DNA of 64,000 nt, from assembly GCA_947495035.1 (NCBI GenBank), contig CANLXI010000008.1, forward strand, positions 124,001 to 188,000, written 5' to 3'. Both the position numbers and the translations under genes were made by a program. Every line of letters begins with the position of its first letter. The stretch's first letter is position 1. Below, one piece after another: positions 27,064-36,352 of this stretch. Below the pieces are notes generated by a model, which worked only from the letters and a program-made list of their open reading frames with translations, did no database searches and had not been told where the DNA came from. This stretch comes from an uncultured Granulosicoccus sp. (GTDB lineage: Bacteria > Pseudomonadota > Gammaproteobacteria > Granulosicoccales > Granulosicoccaceae).

Positions 27064-27543
27064 ATGGTGATAGAAAGAATGTCAAGGCCTTTCCTGCTCG
27101 GATTGAGTCTGAGTGCAACGATTGCCGGAGTGGCCTATTCTCACCAGGGGGCGACGGGCGTGGTCAAGCAACGAATGGATGCCATGGGTGAGATGGGAGA
27201 TCACTCCAGCGCAGTTGCTGACATGTTCAAGGGCAAGGCCGCCTATGATAGCCAGGTCATCGCCTCTGCCGCGAAGGTCTTCGTTCAGCATGGCAAGACT
27301 ATGACAAGCCTGTTTCCGGATACGGACATGAGTCGAACAGGCAGTCAGACGGAAGCCCTGCCGGCCATCTGGACGCGCTGGAGCGACTTTTCCGATCTGG
27401 CTGATGAATTCGTCACTCGCAGCGAAGAACTTGCAGTGCTTGCCACTACGACAAATGACAAGCGTGTTCTCAAGCGGAATTTCTTCAAGACCACGAAGAG
27501 CTGTTCTGCCTGTCACAAGCAGTTTCGTGAAACAAAGAAGTGA
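27064..27543 (+). CDS. Cytochrome c' (class II c-type cytochrome)
   Basis: 159 residues from the ATG at 27064, which has GGAGG upstream. A signal peptide (SRPFLLGLSLSATIAGVAYS) is followed by a four-helix domain and the class II heme site at the C-terminus (SCSACHKQFRE). LPAIWTRWSDFSDLADEF is typical for the family. Such cytochromes bind NO or serve in periplasmic electron transfer. It overlaps the following diheme cytochrome gene by 4 bases (GTGA). Confidence 0.9.
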   Translation: MVIERMSRPFLLGLSLSATIAGVAYSHQGATGVVKQRMDAMGEMGDHSSAVADMFKGKAAYDSQVIASAAKVFVQHGKTMTSLFPDTDMSRTGSQTEALPAIWTRWSDFSDLADEFVTRSEELAVLATTTNDKRVLKRNFFKTTKSCSACHKQFRETKK

Positions 27544-28424
27544 CTGCCAGGGTTCTGACTCGTGTTGCCGCACTGCTTGTACTCGCGGTTGTCGTCGGGT
27601 ACTGGGTGGTGGCCACAGGTCTGCATTCGGAACGAGTGGCCTCGCTGGATCTGTCATCACTGACCGGCGATACTCGAGAAGGCGAGTATGTAGCCCACAC
27701 TGCCGGTTGTGTGGCCTGTCATACCGATGCCTCGAATGGAGGCTCGTTCCTGGCGGGCGGTGTCGCTTTCAACACCCCATTCGGTACGCTGTATTCACCC
27801 AACATCACCAGCGATTCTCGAACAGGTATTGGTGATTGGTCGCTGACGGAGTTTGCAACCGCGATGCTGGCAGGAGTGTCGCCTGAGGGGGAACACTACT
27901 ATCCGGCGTTTCCCTACACCAGCTATAGTGTCATGAGCGATCAGGAACTGGTGGACCTCAAAGCCTGGCTCGACACGGTCGAGCCCGTGAGTCAAGTCAC
28001 GCCACGACACGATCTCGTCTGGCCGCTCTCCAACCGTTCGAGCATGCTGGGTTGGAAAGCGTTGTTCTTTGATCCGGATCGTGAAATTCAGACCACGGAT
28101 CGAGGCGGCTATCTGGTCAATGGTCCCGGACACTGTGCGGAATGCCATGCCTCGCGCAACCGGTTGGGAGGGGTGGCAGATCGCGCGCTTGTGGGCAATC
28201 TTCGAGGGCCAGACGGGCAGTCGGTTCCCGGTATTACGGCGTCAGATCTGAGGAACTGGACTCAGGAGGATATGGAGCTGTTTCTGGAAGTCGGCATCCT
28301 GCCTGACGGCGACTTCTCTGGTGGTCACATGACTGATGTTATCGAATACAGTACGGGTTTACTGACGCTTGAAGATCGGCAGGCGATAGCGCGTTATCTG
28401 TTGTCGGGAGCCAATGGATCATGA
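27540..28424 (+). CDS. Diheme c-type cytochrome
   Basis: 294 residues from a GTG start that overlaps the preceding stop. An N-terminal hydrophobic segment (VLTRVAALLVLAVVVGYWVVATG) is a signal or membrane anchor. It has two class I heme sites, AGCVACHTDASNGG and GHCAECHASRNRLGG, each followed by its own domain. The form resembles the cytochrome subunits of alcohol/aldehyde or gluconate dehydrogenases (TPFGTLYSPNITSDSRTGIGDWSLTEF). No dehydrogenase is next to it, so here it more probably shuttles electrons for the multicopper oxidase (inference). Confidence 0.9.
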   Translation: MTARVLTRVAALLVLAVVVGYWVVATGLHSERVASLDLSSLTGDTREGEYVAHTAGCVACHTDASNGGSFLAGGVAFNTPFGTLYSPNITSDSRTGIGDWSLTEFATAMLAGVSPEGEHYYPAFPYTSYSVMSDQELVDLKAWLDTVEPVSQVTPRHDLVWPLSNRSSMLGWKALFFDPDREIQTTDRGGYLVNGPGHCAECHASRNRLGGVADRALVGNLRGPDGQSVPGITASDLRNWTQEDMELFLEVGILPDGDFSGGHMTDVIEYSTGLLTLEDRQAIARYLLSGANGS

Positions 28425-28623
28425 TCAAGCAGCGCCGGGACAGGTCGACACCGTGTACCCTGATGGCATTGTGCAGACGACCTGATCGATTGCCTGATCC
28501 TGCTGTTCCATCGTCAGTCCGGACGCTCACTGGTGCGCAGCGCTTCGCATCCCGCGATAACGTCCGTGCATTCTTCGAAGATCCGGTCCTGCCTGGCGCT
28601 GCGAGTCAGATCCGACATCTGCC

Positions 28624-29862
28624 TCAGGTGTTGAGCTGGACACCGGAATGAACGAGTTTGCTCTGCACCGATGAGCGAGCAAAGAATATCACCGCGAGGA
28701 GCACTGCGGCTGCCATGACCACTGCCATTGGCAAGGCATTGTGTTCGCCGCCCAGGCCCACCAGGGGAGACGCGAATCCGCCGAGTGTGAACTGTGTGGC
28801 GCCGAGAACGGCCGAGGCGGTGCCTGCATGGTCAGCAGCCTGACGAATGGCCAAAGCGCTGGAATTGCCCATGACAAGTCCGATCGGTGCTACCGTCATG
28901 AAGATGGCGGGCACCATGATCATCGGTCCGGCATTGGCGAGTACGCTCAGAAGTACCAGCATGACACCGGCCAGAATCACGGCAAGACCATAAGTCGTGA
29001 GACGACGGGCCCCCACGTTGCCCACCAACCAGGCAGACAGAACACCGCCCAGTATCATGGCCGAGGCGTTGGTGCCGAAGGCGATGGCATAGGCCGTGGG
29101 TGAAAAGCCGAGAATATTCTGATAAACGAAGGGTGAGGCGGCGATGTAGCTGAACAGCACCATGAAGGTAAAGCCCGTGGTCAGGCTGTAGCCGACATAG
29201 CTTCGATTGCCTGCCAGCATGCGCATGATGGCCCATAGCTCGGTGATTCCACCCTCGGTGCGCTTCTGCGGTGGCAGGCTTTCCTTGACGCAGAACAGAA
29301 CGCCGAGCAGGGAGATCAGCGAGAGCAGTGCGATCGTTGCAAAGATGGCACGCCATCCAGCCAGCGAAACGATACCTGTACCCACGATGGGCGCGAGTAC
29401 CGGCGCCAGACCGCCGATGATCATCATCAGCTGGAACAAGCGAGCCGAGTCGGTTTCATTCTGGCTGGTATCGGTGATGATGGCGCGAGCGAGCACGATT
29501 CCTGCAGCGCCGCCAATGCCCTGCAATGCCCGTAGTGCAATCAGTGATTGTATATCGGACACCACAACGCACAGGCCGCCAGCCAATATGGCAAGACTGG
29601 TACCGATGATCAGCGGTTTGCGTCGCCCGTAGCGGTCCGACAGGGGGCCGATCAACAACTGCCCGAGGGCCAGTGCAACCAGGAAGCTGGTGAGGGTCAT
29701 CTGGATCTGGGCCGCGCTGGCATTCAGGTCCTGTGCTATCAGAGGAAAGCCGGGCAGGTACATGTCCGTGGCCAGTGGCGCGACCGCTGACAGTAGCGCC
29801 AGGATAACGATGGAAAACAGGGCAAGTGGCTTGCCCTGCAGAGAATGATCGGGCAGTTTCAT
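28624..29862 (-). CDS. Bcr/CflA-type MFS multidrug efflux transporter
   Basis: 412 residues with 12 predicted helices. It is a drug:H+ antiporter of the DHA1 group: ATDMYLPGFPLIAQDLNASAAQIQMTLTSFL at the N-terminus is the Bcr/CflA signature, and LIGPLSDRYGRRKPLIIG is the loop 2-3 motif A. ALRALQGIGGAAGIVLARAIITD is motif C-like. It overlaps the upstream marR-type gene by 4 bases, so the pair forms an operon controlled by MarR. Confidence 0.92.
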   Translation of the reverse strand: MKLPDHSLQGKPLALFSIVILALLSAVAPLATDMYLPGFPLIAQDLNASAAQIQMTLTSFLVALALGQLLIGPLSDRYGRRKPLIIGTSLAILAGGLCVVVSDIQSLIALRALQGIGGAAGIVLARAIITDTSQNETDSARLFQLMMIIGGLAPVLAPIVGTGIVSLAGWRAIFATIALLSLISLLGVLFCVKESLPPQKRTEGGITELWAIMRMLAGNRSYVGYSLTTGFTFMVLFSYIAASPFVYQNILGFSPTAYAIAFGTNASAMILGGVLSAWLVGNVGARRLTTYGLAVILAGVMLVLLSVLANAGPMIMVPAIFMTVAPIGLVMGNSSALAIRQAADHAGTASAVLGATQFTLGGFASPLVGLGGEHNALPMAVVMAAAVLLAVIFFARSSVQSKLVHSGVQLNT

Positions 29863-30317
29863 TGTCGACCTCTTGATGTGTTGTCTGGAGTTATTCCGCC
29901 GAGAGCCTGACGCAGTTCGTCAGTCAATTCGGCCAGAAGCAGGGCCTTTTCGCGCCCCAGAGTGTTTTCGATAAGTTCATCCATCTGTTTCCAGGTGCGA
30001 TAAACATCCTTCAGCTGTCTGCGACCCGCATCGGTCAGACTGAGCACATCGCAGCGTCGTTCATCCGGATGTTGTGTGCGGGATACCAGGCCGAGTTTTT
30101 CAAGTCTGCCGACCATGGTGCTCATGCTGCCGGCAGTGACATTGGTGACGCGAGCCACCTCAACCTGAGAGGCACTGCCCAGTATGTCCAGCGCATTCAG
30201 TACCCTGGCCTGCTTGGGGCGGATGTCCGCAGGTGCCAGCTTTTCACGCAGCCTGTCCTCGACAAGGTCAGCGGAATGCAGCAGTTCGTGGAATCGGTAG
30301 TGAGTTGTGTTTGTCAT
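29859..30317 (-). CDS. MarR-family transcriptional repressor
   Basis: 152 residues with the MarR winged helix: IRPKQARVLNALDILGSASQVEVARVTNVTAGSMSTMVGRLEKLGLVSRTQHPDERR, where DERR marks the wing. It is translationally coupled to the efflux pump gene (ATGA overlap). A perfect inverted repeat directly touching its start codon (30317-30338) points to autorepression released by a pump substrate. Confidence 0.92.
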   Translation of the reverse strand: MTNTTHYRFHELLHSADLVEDRLREKLAPADIRPKQARVLNALDILGSASQVEVARVTNVTAGSMSTMVGRLEKLGLVSRTQHPDERRCDVLSLTDAGRRQLKDVYRTWKQMDELIENTLGREKALLLAELTDELRQALGGITPDNTSRGRQ

Positions 30318-30338
30318 GATGCCAATAGAATGGCATCA
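30317..30338. promoter_or_regulatory. MarR operator, perfect inverted repeat
   Basis: TGATGCCA-N6-TGGCATCA: eight-base arms at 30317-30324 and 30331-30338. The left arm begins at the first base of the MarR start codon. A weaker second copy (CGATGCAA, 5 bases, TGGCATCA) is at 30422-30442. Both lie in the upstream region of the marR-bcr operon, as expected for a dimeric MarR repressor site. Confidence 0.7.
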
Positions 30339-30509
30339 GATACTTTGTATTCAAACTGTTTGCATGGAATGTGATTGAGGCCAGACAGTCACAAATAGGC
30401 TGGCTGACAGCGTATTGTTGTCGATGCAATGACTTGGCATCACCCCCTCCAGCTGGAAGAGGAACGTGCCCGGATGCCAGCGGAGAGCGTCAACAGGTCT
30501 GCGGTGGAA

Positions 30510-32309
30510 TCAATGTTCCAGGCCGAGGCGCTCGTCGGCGAGGTTGCTCGCCGTGACGAGCAGGTCATGGATGCGAGGAAGCAGCGTGTCGGCTGAAACC
30601 GGTTTGTTGATGACCGGTATGCCACTGTCACGCAATTGCCTCAATACATCGACCGCCGTGTCGCCAGTGATCAGTATGGCAGGGGTGTCATTCAGTTCGG
30701 CATGTTGTCGAAGCTGATGAATCAGGTCGATACCGTTGCTTGCCTGTGCCAGCCGGTAATCACTGATGATGATGTCGGGGCGCAACCCGACATCGAATAC
30801 CAGTTCCAGGGCGCGTTCGCTGGTTCCCGTGGGTGTGACTTGCATGCCATTCTGTGTCAGTACACTGGACAAGGCGTTCAGCCCGATGGCATCGTCATCA
30901 ATCAGCAGTACGATCTTGTTGCGCAGTATGGCGGTATCGATGTCTTCTTCGATTATCGGTCGATTGCCGTCTGCTGATGCCGATATCAGTTCGAAGGAAA
31001 ACACGGTTCCCTTTCCCATCCGGGAACGCAGATTCAATGAAGTGCCGAGCAGTTGGGCGATTCGCGTGCAGATGGCCAGCCCCAATCCCAGACCTTTCTC
31101 ACTATCGCGCTGAGGGTTTCCCAATTGGTAGAACTCCCGGAAGATTTCCCGGTGCTCGCTTTCCGGTATGCCGATGCCGGTATCCCAGACTTGCACCAGA
31201 ATCTGTTCCCCTCTGCGACGAAAGGCAACCATCACCGTGCCCGAATGTGTATGTCTGATCGCATTGCTTACCAGGTTGCCGATCAGCCGACGCAGCAGCA
31301 CGAAATCGGTGCGTATTCCACCATGGCAGGCCACGACCTTGAACTTGATATCTTTCTCTGCAGCCAGAGACTGATAGTCCGATTGTATGGAGGTTGCTAT
31401 GGAGGCGATCGGAAATTCGCTGATCTGCACCTTCAACGCCCCCGCATCCAGTTGGGACAGATCGAGCAAGGATGACAGCAGACTGTTCAGATTGTCGACG
31501 GCCTGGCTCAGATGCAGGTAGAGCGACTTGCCTCGTTCCGAACCGAGTTCGGATTTGATCGAATACGACAGCAGGGACAAGGCATGGACTGGCTGTCTCA
31601 GATCATGATTGGCTGCTGCCAGAAATTGGGTCTTTGCCCGGTTGCTGCGCTCGGCCTCCAGCTTCTGCTCCTGTAATCGTTCGACCAGGTCGAGATTGTC
31701 GAACCGCAGCTTGATGCCAGAGTAGGCCTGTTCCCTGACCTTGCGAGCAACCCCGATGACCATGGCGAGATACAGGATCAACATGCCACCGAGCACGGCG
31801 TCGTCGAAATCTCCACGAATGAACAGGTTGAGGGACAGCAGGCTGATGGCCGGAATGGCGTAGGCGAGGTAGCCCGGCATCCAGTAGGAAGAAATGATGA
31901 TGGCACCGGCCGCCGTACCCACCACCAGCACATACAGAACGGTCTGCTGACTCTCCGCGCCGGGAATGAAGAACAACCAGCCGGAGATTCCCCAGAGCAA
32001 TCCGGAAACCAGACAGGAGGCGGTGAAATAGTGTCCCCAGCGATAAGGTGACCGATCAATCGCAGGCTGACGCTGGTAGGCCAGGGCCAGAGCAATGCGC
32101 GCGACGTATATACCGATCGAGGCGATGCACCAGAGGACTATCACGCCATGAGGCAGCAGCGACCAGTAGAGCATGACAACGATCAGCGGAAAGAATATCT
32201 GCAATCGGCTGACATCAATCAGATTGGCATAGACGAAATCGATCGCCTCGACCGCAACTCTCTGTTCGATGCGTGGGCTGGCGAAAGGGTGTTGCAGAAA
32301 ACCGACCAT
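30510..32309 (-). CDS. Hybrid sensor histidine kinase with receiver domain
   Basis: 599 residues. About six to seven N-terminal membrane helices (residues 30-190) form the sensor. A short coiled coil leads to a HisKA domain with H-box AANHDLRQPVHALSLLSYS, then an HATPase domain (RRLIGNLVSNAIRHTHSG, VWDTGIGIPESE, EKGLGLGLAICTRIAQLLG). The C-terminal receiver has phospho-Asp in DIIISDYRLAQASNGIDL and DDD near its start. The NHDLRQPVHAL type often acts with a separate LuxR-type regulator, none of which is adjacent. Its signal is unknown. Confidence 0.9.
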   Translation of the reverse strand: MVGFLQHPFASPRIEQRVAVEAIDFVYANLIDVSRLQIFFPLIVVMLYWSLLPHGVIVLWCIASIGIYVARIALALAYQRQPAIDRSPYRWGHYFTASCLVSGLLWGISGWLFFIPGAESQQTVLYVLVVGTAAGAIIISSYWMPGYLAYAIPAISLLSLNLFIRGDFDDAVLGGMLILYLAMVIGVARKVREQAYSGIKLRFDNLDLVERLQEQKLEAERSNRAKTQFLAAANHDLRQPVHALSLLSYSIKSELGSERGKSLYLHLSQAVDNLNSLLSSLLDLSQLDAGALKVQISEFPIASIATSIQSDYQSLAAEKDIKFKVVACHGGIRTDFVLLRRLIGNLVSNAIRHTHSGTVMVAFRRRGEQILVQVWDTGIGIPESEHREIFREFYQLGNPQRDSEKGLGLGLAICTRIAQLLGTSLNLRSRMGKGTVFSFELISASADGNRPIIEEDIDTAILRNKIVLLIDDDAIGLNALSSVLTQNGMQVTPTGTSERALELVFDVGLRPDIIISDYRLAQASNGIDLIHQLRQHAELNDTPAILITGDTAVDVLRQLRDSGIPVINKPVSADTLLPRIHDLLVTASNLADERLGLEH

Positions 32310-32517
32310 CCGGGATCATTCGAATCAGGAGACAGCCGCCAGACTACCCGATTATGCGCAAGGCCGATGTCGGATGGTAGCGGTCATGGCAAGAGGGAAT
32401 GCAAGGCACTGGATTTCCCGCAGGCAACGATGGCAGAATCGGCAGGAGGGTACAAGGTCACCGAGAGGAGCGGGGCAATTCAGTCCTGACGGGTGGCCCA
32501 GCAAGCAAGGAAAATCC

Positions 32518-33144
32518 ATGATCGATCAGACGACGTTATTGACCTACCTGGCCATATTGCTGGGCTTTGTGCTGATCCCGGGACCGGCTGTGCTTCTGAC
32601 ACTGGCGCGTGCCACGGCGGGTGGCACCCGGGTTGGAATCGCAACCGGCCTGGGGATAGCCACCGGGGATGTCATTCACACCGTTCTGGCCGTGGTCGGT
32701 ATCTCGGCCGTTGTTCTCGCCTCCGCAACGCTTTTCACCGTCGTCAAGTTCCTGGGGGCTGTCTATCTCGTGTATCTGGGAGTCCGGGCCATGCTGGAAA
32801 AGGTCGACCCTGCCCAGGCGAATTCGCGGCCATCGCTGTCGGCAGCTCTGGCGTATCGACAGGCCGTGCTGGCAGAAGTCCTGAACCCGAAGTCAGCCAT
32901 GTTCTTTCTCGCCTTTCTTCCGCAGTTCGTGAAGCCGGAGAATGGCGCAGTCTGGTTACAGCTGACGCAACTCGGCTTGCTGTTCGTCTTCATGGGGCTG
33001 ATGACCAATATCGGTGTTGCCTTCAGCGCCGGGCATCTGGGTGGCTATCTGCGCCGCACGCCCGTCATCGCTCGTTGGCAAGGCAAGTTTGTCGGTAGCA
33101 TCTATTGCGCACTGGGTGTGCGCGTTGCGCTGCAGGAGCGTTGA
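32518..33144 (+). CDS. LysE/RhtB-family amino-acid exporter
   Basis: 208 residues from the ATG at 32518, with six predicted helices. Family signature near the N-terminus: FVLIPGPAVLLTLARATAGGTRVGIATGLGIATGDVIH; then FLGAVYLVYLGVRAML and VLNPKSAMFFLAFLPQFV. Such proteins export amino acids or related metabolites. The frame is open further upstream to 32269 but without family features. Divergent from the histidine kinase gene, with no partner gene. Confidence 0.9.
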   Translation: MIDQTTLLTYLAILLGFVLIPGPAVLLTLARATAGGTRVGIATGLGIATGDVIHTVLAVVGISAVVLASATLFTVVKFLGAVYLVYLGVRAMLEKVDPAQANSRPSLSAALAYRQAVLAEVLNPKSAMFFLAFLPQFVKPENGAVWLQLTQLGLLFVFMGLMTNIGVAFSAGHLGGYLRRTPVIARWQGKFVGSIYCALGVRVALQER

Positions 33145-33357
33145 AATACCGCCTGGCAGGGTGAGGGCGATAGGTGGCAACGACATTACCGGTATTCCAC
33201 ACAGGCGTGTTTTCGGCAGAGTGTTCCAGTTGCTGGGGATATCCACGTTTACGAAGGTGGCAGAGTCTGTTCACTGCCGTATATAGTTGCTTGCTTGGCC
33301 CCACACCGAGATTGATTCCGTTCCCCGACAATCCATCATGATCAATGCTTCAGGACA

Positions 33358-34710
33358 ATGAATAGCGAACTCAAGATGACTGCCAGTGACGTAGCACGTC
33401 TACTCTACAGCGGTGAGATGACATGCGTTGACCTGATCACGGAACTGCTTTTACGGATACGCGACAGCGCCGATCAGTCGATTTTCATCACGGTGACCGA
33501 GGAGCAGGCGTTGGCGGAAGCTCGCGCCAGCGATGAACGCCGAGCCCTTGGTCAGACGCTGGGACCCTGGGATGGAGTTCCACTGGCCTGGAAGGATCTG
33601 TTTGATACCAGAGGAGACATCACCACGGCAGGCTCGCGTGTGCATGCAGATGTGGCACAGCAGGATGCAGCGATCGTGGCCGTCTGCCGTCAACACGGTC
33701 TGATATCACTGGGCAAGACCAATCTGTCCGAATTCGCCTATTCGGGGCTGGGCCTTAACCCGCATCATGGAACACCGGTCAATCCAGCGTCGAGCAACGA
33801 TGCGCGTGCGCCCGGTGGCTCGTCTTCGGGTTCAGCTGTCGCTGTTGCCGCCGGACTGGTGCCGATTGCCGTGGGCACGGACACGGCAGGATCGGTGCGC
33901 GTTCCTGCAAGTTTCTGTGGTATCGCTGGTTACAAGTCGAGCCAGAGCCGGTATCCATCCGAGGGCATTTTTCCACTGTCACGAAGCCTGGATTCTGTGG
34001 GTCTGTTTGCCCATGACATGGACGACATCATCATGCTGGATGCGGTCATGCGTGGGAAGGTCGTCGAGCAGCTCGGTGAGTCGAGGCTGTCCGAACTCTC
34101 GTTCCTTGTTCCCGACAACGTCGTGTTCGATCAGATCGAGGATGATGTTCTTGCGTGTTTCGAAGAGACAGTCAAGAGACTGAAAAACGCCGGTGCACGA
34201 ATTCGACGAGAGCCGTTTCCCATATTCGATGAAGTGAGCCAGCTTTTTCAGAAACACGGTACGTTGACGGTCGCAGAGGCAGCAACCTTGCATCAGAACC
34301 TGTTGGCCAGTGCCGAGGCAGAATTGATGGATCAGCGTGTGCGTGAGCGCATGGGGACGGCATCCGCTTATACGGCGCAAGACTATATTCAGCTACAGTG
34401 GGCCAGAGAACGCTTGCAACAGCAAACCGCAGAGTCACTGGGCGATACCTTGCTGTTGTTTCCCACGACGGTCATCACGGCACCCTCCATTGCTGCTCTG
34501 GAAGCCGATGACGAGCACTTCAGGCAGGTCAACCTGCTGACACTCAAAAATACCATGCTGGGCAACTATCTGGGAACGCCTGGTGTCAGCCTGCCCATTG
34601 GCAAGGATGGACAGGGCCTGCCAATCGGGGTATTGGTATCGGCAGCTGTGGGCCAGGATGATCGCTTGTTGAGTGTGTGCAAGGCGGTGGAATCCGCACT
34701 GATGCAATAA
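33358..34710 (+). CDS. Amidase (amidase signature family)
   Basis: 450 residues. It hydrolyses a carboxamide to acid and ammonia. The Ser-cisSer-Lys triad is visible: K79 in PLAWKDLFD, S155 in APGGSSSGSAVAVAAG, S179 in GTDTAGSVRVPA. The overall pattern resembles the broad amidase/allophanate-hydrolase-like group, and substrate is not assignable. The neighbouring ureide-type operon (uraD, racemase) suggests nitrogen scavenging from ureides or related amides. It is convergent with the LysR gene at 34744. Confidence 0.88.
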   Translation: MNSELKMTASDVARLLYSGEMTCVDLITELLLRIRDSADQSIFITVTEEQALAEARASDERRALGQTLGPWDGVPLAWKDLFDTRGDITTAGSRVHADVAQQDAAIVAVCRQHGLISLGKTNLSEFAYSGLGLNPHHGTPVNPASSNDARAPGGSSSGSAVAVAAGLVPIAVGTDTAGSVRVPASFCGIAGYKSSQSRYPSEGIFPLSRSLDSVGLFAHDMDDIIMLDAVMRGKVVEQLGESRLSELSFLVPDNVVFDQIEDDVLACFEETVKRLKNAGARIRREPFPIFDEVSQLFQKHGTLTVAEAATLHQNLLASAEAELMDQRVRERMGTASAYTAQDYIQLQWARERLQQQTAESLGDTLLLFPTTVITAPSIAALEADDEHFRQVNLLTLKNTMLGNYLGTPGVSLPIGKDGQGLPIGVLVSAAVGQDDRLLSVCKAVESALMQ

Positions 34711-34743
34711 TGCAAGGCGGTATGGCGCAAGAGCCATGGACGG

Positions 34744-35679
34744 CTATTGCATGCCAGCCTCCAGTACCTCATCCAGACTTGTCTGAATGTTCTCCCCCAG
34801 GGTTTCCGATACGACACGGCAGATTCTGGGCAGCGTACGGCGAGTGCTGATGGCGACGCTGATACTCTGAGCAGACACGCTCTTGTCGGATACCGCTATG
34901 GCTACCAGTGATCCTTCCTTGAGCTCGTGAGCTGCATCCAGCTGGGAGGTGAGCGCGATGTGGCTTCCCGCCAGCACCAGCTGTTTGACCAGTTGCAGCG
35001 AGTTGGTGACCACAGGCGGTCGTTCTTCGGTGAACATCCAGGCGTGCTGCGTTTCCAGAATCCGACGGATGATCAATGATCGGCTTTGCAGCACCAGCAC
35101 CTGTGAGCGTATGTCCTTCAGGGTCACCGTCTTGCGAGCGGCCAACGGGTGTTCTGCTGCAACAATGCAAACCAGAGGCAGTGCGGCGGTCCACACAAGG
35201 TGCATGTCGCGTTGCGGCTTCATGTTGAAGGCCAGGGCGATGTCCGCCTCGCCGGCGTCCAGTGCAGCCACTGCCTCATCAGGCGTCATGATCTCCACAT
35301 CGATCCGCACCTTCGGATAGCGTGCTGCAACTGTACTGAGGAAACGCGGTATCGGACCATTGACCAGGCTGTCCATAGTGACAAGTCTGATGTGACCCAG
35401 ATCGATACCCTGCATCTGTTTTATGTCCGACCAGATTCTGTTCTCGTCAGCCTGCCAGCGCCTGATCAGCACTATCAGTGTTTCACCCGCAGCGGATAGT
35501 GTCATGCCCGTGCTCTGGCGATCAAACAACTGTACGCCGAAACGCTCTTCGAGTAGCACGATCTGACGATCGATAGCGGATGCGGAAATGCCTATGGCGC
35601 GCGACGCGGCCTGTATGGACCCGTGCTTGGCCACGGCGTCGACATAGTTCAGACCTCTGGGAACAAGGTGTAGCTGCAT
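34744..35679 (-). CDS. LysR-type regulator, divergent from uraD-TRAP operon
   Basis: 311 residues. N-terminal HTH: LNYVDAVAKHGSIQAASRAIGISASAIDRQIVLLEERFGVQLFDR; substrate-binding domain from about residue 95. Divergently placed from uraD with a 110-base gap that contains a perfect LysR-type inverted repeat (35687-35705), so it very likely controls the uraD-TRAP-racemase operon and itself. Confidence 0.9.
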   Translation of the reverse strand: MQLHLVPRGLNYVDAVAKHGSIQAASRAIGISASAIDRQIVLLEERFGVQLFDRQSTGMTLSAAGETLIVLIRRWQADENRIWSDIKQMQGIDLGHIRLVTMDSLVNGPIPRFLSTVAARYPKVRIDVEIMTPDEAVAALDAGEADIALAFNMKPQRDMHLVWTAALPLVCIVAAEHPLAARKTVTLKDIRSQVLVLQSRSLIIRRILETQHAWMFTEERPPVVTNSLQLVKQLVLAGSHIALTSQLDAAHELKEGSLVAIAVSDKSVSAQSISVAISTRRTLPRICRVVSETLGENIQTSLDEVLEAGMQ

Positions 35680-35686
35680 GGTAAGC

Positions 35687-35705
35687 CATTCTGTTTTTCA
35701 GAATG
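35687..35705. promoter_or_regulatory. LysR-type operator between lysR and uraD
   Basis: CATTCTG-TTTTT-CAGAATG: perfect 7-base arms with a 5-base spacer, which contains the T-N11-A pattern of LysR sites. It lies 8 bases upstream of the LysR start codon and about 85 bases upstream of uraD. A second pair, GCATTG (35705-35710) and CAATGC (35733-35738), lies beside it. Confidence 0.6.
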
Positions 35706-35789
35706 CATTGTTCTTCATAATGTTATGGATGGCAATGCTTTTCTGAGGCAGACTCTGCATCGTACCCAGCCACAGAAGGTGTCCCGATC

Positions 35790-36329
35790 ATGTCTCCTGA
35801 GCTTGCCAGTCTGAATCGCGCTTCTCGTACTGAAGCGGTTCGACGAATGACTGCACTGGTTGAGCGATCAGCCTGGGTGGCTGAAGCGGCGTTGGACGCC
35901 AGGCCGTTTCAATCGGATGAATCCTTGACGGCCGCTCTGGTGGAAATCATTCTGAATGCGACTCCGGAGAAACGACTCGCCCTGTTCAATGCGCATCCGG
36001 AGCTGGGCGGGCGTGATGCGACAACTGGACGCATGACGCTTGCATCGACTGGTGAACAAGGTCGTCTTGGACTTCATCTGTTGACAGGAGAAGAAGCCAG
36101 CCGCCTGTCGCAACTCAATGAAGACTATCGCAAGAAGTTCCAGCATCCATTCATCATTGCCTTGCATCGAATTCCCGAGCGCGCCATCTTGTTCGAACTG
36201 TTTCAGTCTCGTTCAAAGGCCTCTGCCATCGAAGAGCATATGACCACTCTGGCCGAAATCACCTCGGTCATTCGTTCCAGAAGTCGTGCCGCGTTCGGTT
36301 TGACCGACCTGACTGTTCCTCTCAACTGA
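35790..36329 (+). CDS. uraD: OHCU decarboxylase (ureidoimidazoline decarboxylase)
   Basis: UraD converts 2-oxo-4-hydroxy-4-carboxy-5-ureidoimidazoline to (S)-allantoin, the last step of uric acid oxidation. The 179-residue length is normal. Catalytic His69 is in FNAHPELGG and E89 in LASTGEQGRLG, followed by LSQLNEDYRKKFQHPFIIAL, the family signature. No urate oxidase or hydroxyisourate hydrolase lies in the window. It is the first gene of an operon with a TRAP transporter and racemase, implying import of a purine-derived ureide or a similar acid. Confidence 0.9.
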   Translation: MSPELASLNRASRTEAVRRMTALVERSAWVAEAALDARPFQSDESLTAALVEIILNATPEKRLALFNAHPELGGRDATTGRMTLASTGEQGRLGLHLLTGEEASRLSQLNEDYRKKFQHPFIIALHRIPERAILFELFQSRSKASAIEEHMTTLAEITSVIRSRSRAAFGLTDLTVPLN

Positions 36330-36352
36330 AATACCATCCTCGGAGATTTTCC

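Noticed and set aside
28421..28651. 76-residue frame overlapping the end of the diheme cytochrome gene
   Set aside because: Although its ATG overlaps the previous stop, the sequence is Arg/Pro-rich without family features and runs into the efflux pump gene on the other strand.
32269..32517. N-terminal extension of the LysE gene
   Set aside because: The extension is basic and polar and precedes the family start by 83 residues; the ATG at 32518 matches LysE proteins.
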